This document shows positions 13,140 to 19,147 of a stretch of DNA of 19,147 nt, piece by piece. How positions within the stretch are numbered: position 1 is the stretch's first letter; each line of letters starts with the position of its first letter. Under the pieces are notes generated by a model. The model had not been told where the DNA came from, did not search any database, and worked only from the letters and a program-made list of their open reading frames with translations. The DNA comes from JAGFIY01 sp964499285 (GTDB lineage Bacteria > Bacteroidota > Ignavibacteria > Ignavibacteriales > Melioribacteraceae). The translations under genes and the position numbers were made by a program. Location: positions 1-19,147 of the forward strand of contig CAZCLA010000049.1 in assembly GCA_964499285.1 (NCBI GenBank), read 5' to 3'.

Positions 13140-13802
13140 ATGATTGAACCTCAGAATAATTTTAATGCACAGGAAACCGCTGACCCTCGCCCTAAGAGAT
13201 TAGTGCGGTCAAACACCGATTATCTTCTTTTTGGTGTTTGCGGCGGCGTGGCCGATTATTTTGATATCAGCTCAAATTTGATAAGATCATTTTTCATCGT
13301 TTCATCGCTTATCGGCGGATGGGGAATTGCCGCTTATCTTTTTTCTATGATATTTTTGAAGAAGAATCCCGAAAAGATTTCCGACGAACAAAATTTAACG
13401 CGTGATAATAATTTTAAGTTCTCAGCGGGATTTTCCCTTTCATTTATTGGTTTTTTATATACATTTGAACTTATTGGTTTAATAAGCTATTCAAAATTCT
13501 TCGGGATCTCGCGTGATTTATTTCTTCCGGTTTTAATTCTTTCAGCCGGTTTGTTTATTCTTTTTATTTATCACCCCGTGCAGAAAAAAATCAGCAAAGA
13601 AGCGGTAATCCTTAGAAGATCGAGCAATAGGAGAATTCTAGGTGTGTGCGGTGGCATAGCAGAATATTTAAACACAGAACCTGTTGTCGTAAGAATGCTT
13701 TGGCTGATTTTTTCACTTATTACACTAGGAGTAGGAACAGTAATCTATTTATTGTTTTACATGATTATCCCTGAAGCAAAAGATGATGACAATGACAGCT
13801 AA
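13140..13802 (+). CDS. Membrane protein with two PspC domains
   Basis: This 220-residue integral membrane protein carries two copies of the PspC domain: residues 18-77 (with FGVCGGVADYFDI, Gly32-Gly36) and 159-213 (with LGVCGGIAEYL, Gly168-Gly172). Each ends in a membrane helix. Two more hydrophobic segments (about 96-116 and 126-145) lie between. Single PspC domains are membrane stress sensors of the phage-shock and LiaFSR type. A tandem arrangement suggests an internal duplication. The C-terminus is a soluble acidic tail (AKDDDNDS) whose codons overlap the start of the next gene. Function here is inferred as envelope-stress sensing or membrane organisation. Confidence 0.88.
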   Translation: MIEPQNNFNAQETADPRPKRLVRSNTDYLLFGVCGGVADYFDISSNLIRSFFIVSSLIGGWGIAAYLFSMIFLKKNPEKISDEQNLTRDNNFKFSAGFSLSFIGFLYTFELIGLISYSKFFGISRDLFLPVLILSAGLFILFIYHPVQKKISKEAVILRRSSNRRILGVCGGIAEYLNTEPVVVRMLWLIFSLITLGVGTVIYLLFYMIIPEAKDDDNDS

Positions 13803-14295
13803 CCATAAAATAGTTGGAATTATCCTAACAGCTGGCGGTCTTTTGTTTTTGTTTTCATACTTCGGAGTGATTAACGAACCCAATCAATTTATTACTTCGA
13901 TCATATTTATGATTTACGGAATAATCAGCGTGTTCAATTCGTTTGGAACCTACAAAAGAGGAACTCTTTTACTTGGAAGCATAATATTTTTAACCGGAAC
14001 GGCAATGTTTGCTGTACATCAGTTTGAGATTTTACGGACGGCAAATATTTTCTTTCCATCAATTTTATTCATCATCGGCGGCGCATCTTTCATCCTTTTC
14101 CTTGACAACATCAGTAACTTTATATTCTTCTTGACAGCAGTAATTTTGATGGGCTTCAGTATTTTCTTAATTATTGCTTCACCAGTTCATCCTTTTATAC
14201 GTTCGGCAAACTATATAGCAAATATTGTTGTTGAACTTTGGCCGGTATTGTTGTTTTTTGCCGGGGTCGGAATCCTTCTTAGAAAATCGGTTTAA
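13792..14295 (+). CDS. Small multi-pass membrane protein (LiaF-N-terminus-like, unassigned)
   Basis: About 167 residues with five to six hydrophobic helices alternating with very short loops (HKIVGIILTAGGLLFLFSYF, then NQFITSIIFMIYGIISV, and so on). It ends in LLRKSV with no soluble domain. In-frame ATGs exist at 13783, 13786 and 13792; the last gives the start MTANHK. All of them overlap the preceding PspC gene, by 11-20 nt, so translation is very probably coupled. The pairing resembles PspC/LiaF-type envelope-stress modules, in which such helices form the membrane half of LiaF. The C-terminal LiaF domain is absent here, so function is unassigned. The stop codon overlaps that of the convergent anti-sigma gene. 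Confidence 0.75.
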   Translation: MTANHKIVGIILTAGGLLFLFSYFGVINEPNQFITSIIFMIYGIISVFNSFGTYKRGTLLLGSIIFLTGTAMFAVHQFEILRTANIFFPSILFIIGGASFILFLDNISNFIFFLTAVILMGFSIFLIIASPVHPFIRSANYIANIVVELWPVLLFFAGVGILLRKSV

Positions 14296-15374
14296 TTGAA
14301 AAGAGGTGCACCGAAAGCGTAAGTATTGCCTTCGGGAATTTCTGTCAAGTTGTTCCGTTCGGCAGTAATCCTTATCAACTCAATATCAGAAAATCTAACT
14401 TGAGGAAATTTCTCTATAAGATAGTAAGGTGTGTTTTGATTGTAATCAAAAATAATTGAAGGATAAGATTTGCCCTGACTTACTATCCAAAGCCGAAATT
14501 TTAAATTCTGCTCGATCGGCGGGAGATTAAAAATGTTAAGCAGCGCGGTATTATCCGATGTTGAAACCATCAACTTACCGTTCGCATTCTTTGCGAGATC
14601 TGTTCCTTCCATATCAATTGTTTTTATCTGCCGTTTTGAGATAAAATCAACAAGAGGATTTACCGAATTCAAATAGCTTTCTTTTTCTCTAAGTTCAGCT
14701 CTTGTATCTATTGCTTCACGCTTAAGATTGTTAACCGTGCTTTCATACTCATCAACCACGAAGAAATGATAAACACTCAAGGCTCCCAGCAGCAAGAAAA
14801 GAATCACGAGTGTAATCCAAACCCAGGCTCCAATCGGTCGTTTAATCATTGGTGTTGGATCAGGGACATAATCTCCGTCTTCAATTTCAGCACTATGAAG
14901 TTTTGGAACGGCTTTCTTCTTTACTTCAGGATCAACTTTTTCCTCTTTATGAACTTTTATCTCCTCCCCGGATTTTTCTTCAGGTTTTGGTTGTTCTTTC
15001 CGGATTTGATCTTCATGCTCCGGGTCCTTTATTTCTTTTTCTGCAACCGGTTCAACAGGAGGTTTCTCCTCTGTCGATTTTTCAGTCAACGTTACCGTTC
15101 CGGTACGAGTTTTTTTGATCTGTTTTATTTTCTCTTTTATTTCATCCTGGTAGGTTAAAATCTTTTTCGCAACTTCCGCTTTCAGTTCATCTCTAGGCTC
15201 TTCAACTTCAAGCATTGCAGGAATTAGAGACATCAGGTTCATCGCCTCTCCTAATTCCTTCTTGGGTAATTTACCGCCATCTTCAATATACTTTCTGAAC
15301 TGGATATAATTTTCCTTATCGAGACAACCGGACGCATACGCGCACATCATTTCATAAATGGCTTGATCGGACAT
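14292..15374 (-). CDS. Membrane-anchored anti-sigma factor, RskA-like
   Basis: This 360-residue single-pass protein is the partner of the ECF sigma factor just upstream. The N-terminal cytoplasmic domain (1-85; YEMMCAYASGCLDKENYIQF) resembles the RskA-type anti-sigma domain and lacks the zinc HxxxCxxC motif. A long Lys/Glu/Pro-rich linker (90-160) leads to one membrane helix (about 182-206, WVWITLVILFLLLGALSVYH). A coiled-coil stretch (210-235) and an extracytoplasmic RskA C-terminal-like domain (250-360) with FRLWIVSQGKSYPS follow. The start ATG overlaps the sigma stop (TAATG), with GAGGAG 6 nt upstream, so translation is coupled. The charged linker is unusually long for this family and may measure distance across the envelope or be a protease site. 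Release of sigma by proteolysis is assumed from the family, not seen. Confidence 0.85.
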   Translation of the reverse strand: MSDQAIYEMMCAYASGCLDKENYIQFRKYIEDGGKLPKKELGEAMNLMSLIPAMLEVEEPRDELKAEVAKKILTYQDEIKEKIKQIKKTRTGTVTLTEKSTEEKPPVEPVAEKEIKDPEHEDQIRKEQPKPEEKSGEEIKVHKEEKVDPEVKKKAVPKLHSAEIEDGDYVPDPTPMIKRPIGAWVWITLVILFLLLGALSVYHFFVVDEYESTVNNLKREAIDTRAELREKESYLNSVNPLVDFISKRQIKTIDMEGTDLAKNANGKLMVSTSDNTALLNIFNLPPIEQNLKFRLWIVSQGKSYPSIIFDYNQNTPYYLIEKFPQVRFSDIELIRITAERNNLTEIPEGNTYAFGAPLFN

Positions 15375-15958
15375 TATTTTCTCCTCTCGGAAAAAAGATA
15401 ATCCTTAAAGTTTTGCGCGGCCGTATATACCTTATTCCTTACTGTCTCTACTGGAATCTTCAACTTAACTGCGATTTCATTAATTGTATATCCTTCGTAA
15501 AAAGCAAGATGAAGCACATACTTTTGGGCATCGGAAAGTTTATTTAATGCTCTCTCCACTTTTCCTTGAATTTTACTTGCAGTACCCAAATCCATAATAT
15601 CGATATCCCTCGGCAGCCATGGTACGATAAAAAAGTTTTCGTAATTATCGTCGTAATATTCCATTTGTTCCGATGTGCGATTCCTTCGAACCGAATCGAT
15701 AGCTCTATTGCGGGCAAGAGTAATTATCCAAACGTAAGGATTTTCTGTTTTAGTATCGTATAATTCGGACTTCCGCCAAATGATTGCAAATACTTCTACT
15801 AGAATTGTTTCGGCGGTTTTTTCGTCCTGTGCAATCTTTTTGATCAAGGTATACACAATAGGAGAATACCTCGTATAGAGTTCCTCAAGAGCACGCGAAT
15901 CGTACTTTTGAACTTCGCATAAAAGTTTGTGATCTGAAAGTTCTTTGTACTTGGTCAA
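15374..15958 (-). CDS. ECF-type RNA polymerase sigma factor (SigK-like)
   Basis: This 194-residue alternative sigma factor has region 2 at about 24-95 (YTRYSPIVYTLIKKIAQDEK, and NPYVWIITLARNRAIDSVRRN) and region 4 at about 135-190 (LSDAQKYVLHLAFYEGYTIN, and EIAVKLKIPVETVRNKVYTA). Region 3 and the N-terminal region 1 are absent, as in the ECF group. The start is a TTG at 15958: an in-frame TGA lies 57 nt upstream, and no ATG or GTG occurs between. It is the first gene of the pair with the anti-sigma factor and divergent from alaS across a 147-bp spacer. Autoregulation is likely, but I see no repeated promoter motif that would identify its regulon. Confidence 0.9.
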   Translation of the reverse strand: MTKYKELSDHKLLCEVQKYDSRALEELYTRYSPIVYTLIKKIAQDEKTAETILVEVFAIIWRKSELYDTKTENPYVWIITLARNRAIDSVRRNRTSEQMEYYDDNYENFFIVPWLPRDIDIMDLGTASKIQGKVERALNKLSDAQKYVLHLAFYEGYTINEIAVKLKIPVETVRNKVYTAAQNFKDYLFSERRK

Positions 15959-16069
15959 TCTGAATCCGGCTGAAGTTGAATATAACCGTAAAACTAATTT
16001 TATAATGAATAAAAATCAATTTATGCAAATACTAATTAACCTCTTAAGTTAATTTTCAATCATATTTCG

Positions 16070-16077
16070 TATATTTG
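16070..16077 (+). promoter_or_regulatory. Bacteroidota-type -7 element of alaS
   Basis: TATATTTG is a full match to TAnnTTTG. Transcription would begin near 16083, which places the upstream GTG at 16079 outside the message and supports the ATG at 16106 as the start of alaS. The -33 position (AGTT at 19-nt spacing) is a poor match to TTTG. Confidence 0.5.
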
Positions 16078-16105
16078 CGTGATTTTAAAAAATACGGAAA
16101 CATTA

Positions 16106-18658
16106 ATGACTTCAAACGAAATCCGCGAACAATTTCTGAAATTCTTCAAAAATAAAAATCATAAAATTGTTGATAGTTCACCTGTGGTTCCATTCAACGA
16201 TCCTACTCTTTTGTTTATTAACGCCGGTATGAATCAGTTCAAGGATGTTTTTCTTGGAACGGGAACACGCGATTATAAAAGAGCTGTAAACACTCAAAAA
16301 TGTATAAGAGTGAGCGGAAAGCACAATGATCTTGAAGAGGTTGGATATGACACATATCATCACACTTTTTTTGAGATGCTCGGTAATTGGTCTTTCGGTG
16401 ATTATTACAAAGAAGATGCAATTAAATGGGCTTGGGAACTTTTAACGGATGTATGGAAACTTCCTAAAGAAAGACTATGGGCAACTGTTTTCCGTACCGA
16501 CGACGAAGCGTTCGATATTTGGAAAAATCATACTGATATAAATCCTTCTCATATCTTAAGATTTGATGAAAAGGATAACTTTTGGGAAATGGGTGATACC
16601 GGTCCTTGCGGTCCTTGTTCAGAAATTCATATAAACCTGACCGATGATCTTGAAAATGTATCGCTCGTAAACGCCGGCAAACCTGACTGTATTGAACTTT
16701 GGAACCTGGTGTTTATACAATACAACCGAGACGAGGAAGGAAAACTACACGAGCTTCCAAGCAAGCACGTTGATACCGGAATGGGTTTCGAACGTATGTG
16801 CGCTGTGCTTCAAAATAAATCTTCTAATTATGATACAGATGTTTTTACTCCACTAATAAAAGCTATTGAAGCGATAAGCGGACACAGCTATAAAAACGAA
16901 AATCAAATCGCTATGCGGGTGATCTCCGATCATATCAGAACATTAACGTTTGCTGTCGCCGACGGAGCAGTTCCCGGCAACGAGGGAAGAAGTTATGTTC
17001 TTCGAAGACTATTAAGAAGAGCTTCGCGTTATGCACGCAAACTCAATCTTGAAAAACCATTTATGTTTCAGTTGGTTGATGTTGTTGCAGATAATATGGG
17101 CGAAGTTTTTCCGGAAATTGTTAAGCAAAAAGATCATATTAAAAAAATTATAAAAGCGGAAGAAGAGAGCTTTAATGCTACACTTGACAGGGGTATCGAA
17201 CTTTTTGATGATCTTATAAAAAAGGATTATCAGAAAAAAATTATAAGCGGGGACGATGCTTTTAAACTTTATGACACTTTTGGTTTTCCGCTTGATCTTA
17301 CGATGGTGATGGCAAAAGAGAAAGGTTTTTCTGTTGATGAAAAACGATTTAACGAGCTTATGAATGAACAGAAAGAAAGATCAAGAAAAACTGCAGAAGT
17401 GAATCTTTATTTTACAACCACTGTAACCTATGAATTAAAAAGAAAATTAGACGATTTAGAACCTACAATTTTCCTTGGCTACGATACTCTTGAAGCAGAA
17501 GCAGAAATTATCTCAGCAGAAGATGGTTATCTAATTGTTGATAAAACACCTTTCTATGCCGAATCGGGAGGACAGGTTGGAGACACAGGAATCGCTGAAA
17601 TCGGGGATAAAAAAATCATTATCACGGACACTCAAAAAATCGGAAATGTAATTGTACATAAGTACGAGGACACTCTTGACGCAGCAGCCGGATCCAAGGT
17701 GATGATGAAAGTAGATGAAAAAAGAAGAAGAGATATAATGCGAAATCATTCAGCTACTCATCTGCTTCACGCTGCACTTCGTAGTGTATTAGGCGAGCAC
17801 GTTCAACAGAAAGGATCATTCGTCGGTCCGGAATACCTTCGTTTCGACTTTACTCATTTCGAGAAAATGACACGTAATGAAATCGACGAGGTTGAATCGA
17901 TAGTAAATGAAAAAATACTTGAGTCCCTGCAGAAAATGCATCACCGCGACACCCCGTTCGAAGAAGCAAAAAAAATGGGAGCAATGATGTTCTTCGGAGA
18001 TAAATACGGCGACAAAGTTAATGTTGTCCAGTTCGGAGATTTTACATTAGAATTCTGCGGCGGAACTCACGTAAATAACACTTCTGAGATAGGACTTTTC
18101 AAAATTATTTCCGAATCATCAATTGCAAGCGGTATAAGAAGAATTGAAGCGGTAACGGGAAGAGGTGTCGAACAATATATTAAGAAACAAGAAGACAGAA
18201 TTCAGAAGTCAGAAGTCAGAATAAATGAGTTGCTCGATGAGAAGAAAAAACTTGAAAAAGAATTATCAAGATTTCAGCTCGAAGAAAAACTTGGTGGAAT
18301 TGACCAAATTATTTCCCAAAGTGAAGATGTGAGCGGAATAAATGTTTACAAGGGAAAAGTGCAAGCAGAGGGAATGGATGAATTAAAATCTTTAGGCGAT
18401 GAACTACGTAATAAAATGAAATCCGGAGTCGGATTGCTGATTGCCCAAATTGAGGATAAGGTTCAGATGGTATGTGTTGTTTCTGACGATCTGGTTAAAG
18501 AGAAAAAAGTATTAGCAGGAAAGATTGTAGGAGAAGCGGCTAAAATTGTCGGCGGAGGCGGAGGAGGAAGACCTCACATGGCAACAGCAGGCGGAAAAGA
18601 TGTTGAAAAAATTGATGAAGCCCTTTCATCTCTACCCGAAATAATAAAAAATTTATAA
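16106..18658 (+). CDS. alaS: Alanyl-tRNA synthetase
   Basis: Class II synthetase of 850 residues that charges and proofreads tRNA-Ala. It begins MTSNEIREQFLKFFKNKNHK, the usual AlaRS N-terminus. A GTG 27 nt further up is in frame but sits on the promoter. Catalytic core 1-440 (DPTLLFINAGMNQFKDVFLG; GPCGPCSEIH), editing domain about 480-690 (YAESGGQVGDTG) with zinc/active-site residues His548, His552, Cys651 and His655 (HSATH and CGGTH), then a coiled-coil linker and the C-Ala domain ending GGGGGGRPHMATAGGKD. All is complete. The linker carries a heptamer-repeat insertion (18202-18222). The NYN-domain gene follows after 3 nt. Confidence 0.97.
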   Translation: MTSNEIREQFLKFFKNKNHKIVDSSPVVPFNDPTLLFINAGMNQFKDVFLGTGTRDYKRAVNTQKCIRVSGKHNDLEEVGYDTYHHTFFEMLGNWSFGDYYKEDAIKWAWELLTDVWKLPKERLWATVFRTDDEAFDIWKNHTDINPSHILRFDEKDNFWEMGDTGPCGPCSEIHINLTDDLENVSLVNAGKPDCIELWNLVFIQYNRDEEGKLHELPSKHVDTGMGFERMCAVLQNKSSNYDTDVFTPLIKAIEAISGHSYKNENQIAMRVISDHIRTLTFAVADGAVPGNEGRSYVLRRLLRRASRYARKLNLEKPFMFQLVDVVADNMGEVFPEIVKQKDHIKKIIKAEEESFNATLDRGIELFDDLIKKDYQKKIISGDDAFKLYDTFGFPLDLTMVMAKEKGFSVDEKRFNELMNEQKERSRKTAEVNLYFTTTVTYELKRKLDDLEPTIFLGYDTLEAEAEIISAEDGYLIVDKTPFYAESGGQVGDTGIAEIGDKKIIITDTQKIGNVIVHKYEDTLDAAAGSKVMMKVDEKRRRDIMRNHSATHLLHAALRSVLGEHVQQKGSFVGPEYLRFDFTHFEKMTRNEIDEVESIVNEKILESLQKMHHRDTPFEEAKKMGAMMFFGDKYGDKVNVVQFGDFTLEFCGGTHVNNTSEIGLFKIISESSIASGIRRIEAVTGRGVEQYIKKQEDRIQKSEVRINELLDEKKKLEKELSRFQLEEKLGGIDQIISQSEDVSGINVYKGKVQAEGMDELKSLGDELRNKMKSGVGLLIAQIEDKVQMVCVVSDDLVKEKKVLAGKIVGEAAKIVGGGGGGRPHMATAGGKDVEKIDEALSSLPEIIKNL
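18202..18222. repeat. Heptamer tandem repeat (TCAGAAG)3 inside alaS
   Basis: TCAGAAG, TCAGAAG, TCAGAAT in tandem, preceded by a related ACAGAAT. It is translated in frame as part of RIQKSEVRI, at the junction of editing domain and coiled-coil linker (about residues 700-706). The array has the same 7-bp period as the intergenic array at 7033-7060, but a different sequence. Confidence 0.65.
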
Positions 18659-18661
18659 CGA

Positions 18662-19117
18662 GTGATTAGAAAGTATATAATAGACGGCAACAATATAATC
18701 GGTAAAATTTCAAGACTTCAGAGGACAAGAAAAACCGATCCCCAAGCAGCAAGAGATCATTTAACCGCAATTATCGATAGATATTTTTCAATAAAAAAAG
18801 TTGAGGTTTCTCTCCACTTTGACGGTTTTAAACACGAAGGATTACAATCATCAACAGCAAAAATAAAATACTCAAATAACCGTCCCGCCGATTTGTTAAT
18901 AAAAGAAGAGATCGAGAAATCAAAAAATCGGAAGCAGATCTGTGTCATAAGCTCTGATCATGAAATACTGAATTATGCAAAAATATGCGGTTGTAAAACC
19001 ATTAAATCCGAAGTGTTCACAAGAAATTTATTCCCAAAATCGAAAGAGAAATCCGAGGAAGAACTTACAAAAGAAATAGACAATGACGAGATTAAACGAG
19101 CATTCGGTTTAGATTAA
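18662..19117 (+). CDS. NYN-domain protein, YacP/Rae1-like putative ribonuclease
   Basis: This 151-residue protein is of the PIN-like NYN family (DUF901/YacP). The start KYIIDGNNIIGKI carries the first acidic residue (Asp8) and the GNN loop. HFDGF at about 52-56 and CVISSDHEILNYAKICG at about 95-111 give the remaining acidic metal ligands, and FTRNLFP is a family-like tail. YacP in Bacillus (Rae1) is a ribosome-associated endoribonuclease, so RNA cleavage is likely; the target is unknown. The start is a GTG at 18662, 3 nt after the alaS stop, so the gene is co-transcribed and probably translationally linked with alaS. Confidence 0.85.
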   Translation: MIRKYIIDGNNIIGKISRLQRTRKTDPQAARDHLTAIIDRYFSIKKVEVSLHFDGFKHEGLQSSTAKIKYSNNRPADLLIKEEIEKSKNRKQICVISSDHEILNYAKICGCKTIKSEVFTRNLFPKSKEKSEEELTKEIDNDEIKRAFGLD

Positions 19118-19147
19118 ATCAGCATATCTTGCGTCTATAACCGAACA

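Noticed and set aside
16079..16105. GTG start for alaS
   Set aside because: It overlaps the TATATTTG promoter element, and the extra nine residues do not resemble the AlaRS N-terminus.
19109..19147. Possible 3' end of a minus-strand gene (reads ...SVIDARYADLI then stop)
   Set aside because: Only 12 codons are visible before the window edge and the frame overlaps the end of the NYN gene by 9 bp. Too short to support.

Overview
This window is AT-rich bacterial DNA and reads like a stretch of chromosome from the Ignavibacteria/Chlorobiota-Bacteroidota side of the FCB group, probably a draft or metagenome-assembled scaffold, since a run of exactly 100 N joins two contigs at 2790-2889. The assignment is inference. 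It rests on Bacteroidota-type promoters (a full TTTG-N19-TATATTTG before the DUF1015 gene, and TATATTTG before glyS and alaS), on the gene content (alpha2-type glycyl-tRNA synthetase, DUF1015-serC pair, TlpA-type lipoprotein) and on GTCATTGCGA...GAAGCAATCT repeats. Unlike classical Bacteroidota, many genes have a good Shine-Dalgarno sequence (GGAG, GAGG or GGAGG) 5-7 nt before the start.

Region 1 (1-2789) is accessory. It begins with half of a dispersed repeat and what looks like the first 40 codons of a decayed integron integrase. A 19-bp inverted repeat and a perfect GTTAGGC recombination core follow. Then come two small same-strand genes of unknown function (a four-helix membrane protein and a soluble protein with a possible Cys/His site). 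An imperfect attC-like element begins one base after the second stop codon. I read 412-1645 as a candidate integron gene cassette. About 500 bp without a convincing gene separates it from a complete HigBA toxin-antitoxin pair that has a perfect palindromic operator.

Region 2 (2890-10526) is mostly minus-strand housekeeping: DUF1015 protein, serC, glyS (apparently starting at a non-canonical AUA), a TlpA-like thioredoxin lipoprotein and an OsmC-family protein. One plus-strand DUF2203 gene lies among them. The 600-bp spacer at 6929-7534 carries a promoter, a heptamer tandem repeat, a full dispersed palindromic repeat and a terminator.

Region 3 (10588-12342) is a nucleobase salvage pair: an AzgA-type NCS2 permease followed 12 nt later by a deaminase that keeps every active-site residue I can recall from yeast cytosine deaminase.

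Region 4 (12520-19147) holds a plus-strand run (5-formyl-THF cyclo-ligase, a double-PspC membrane protein and a coupled membrane protein). It converges, with overlapping stop codons, on a minus-strand ECF sigma/anti-sigma pair coupled through TAATG. Divergent from the sigma gene are alaS and a YacP-like NYN-domain RNase gene. I saw no rRNA, tRNA, CRISPR array, complete transposase or prophage.
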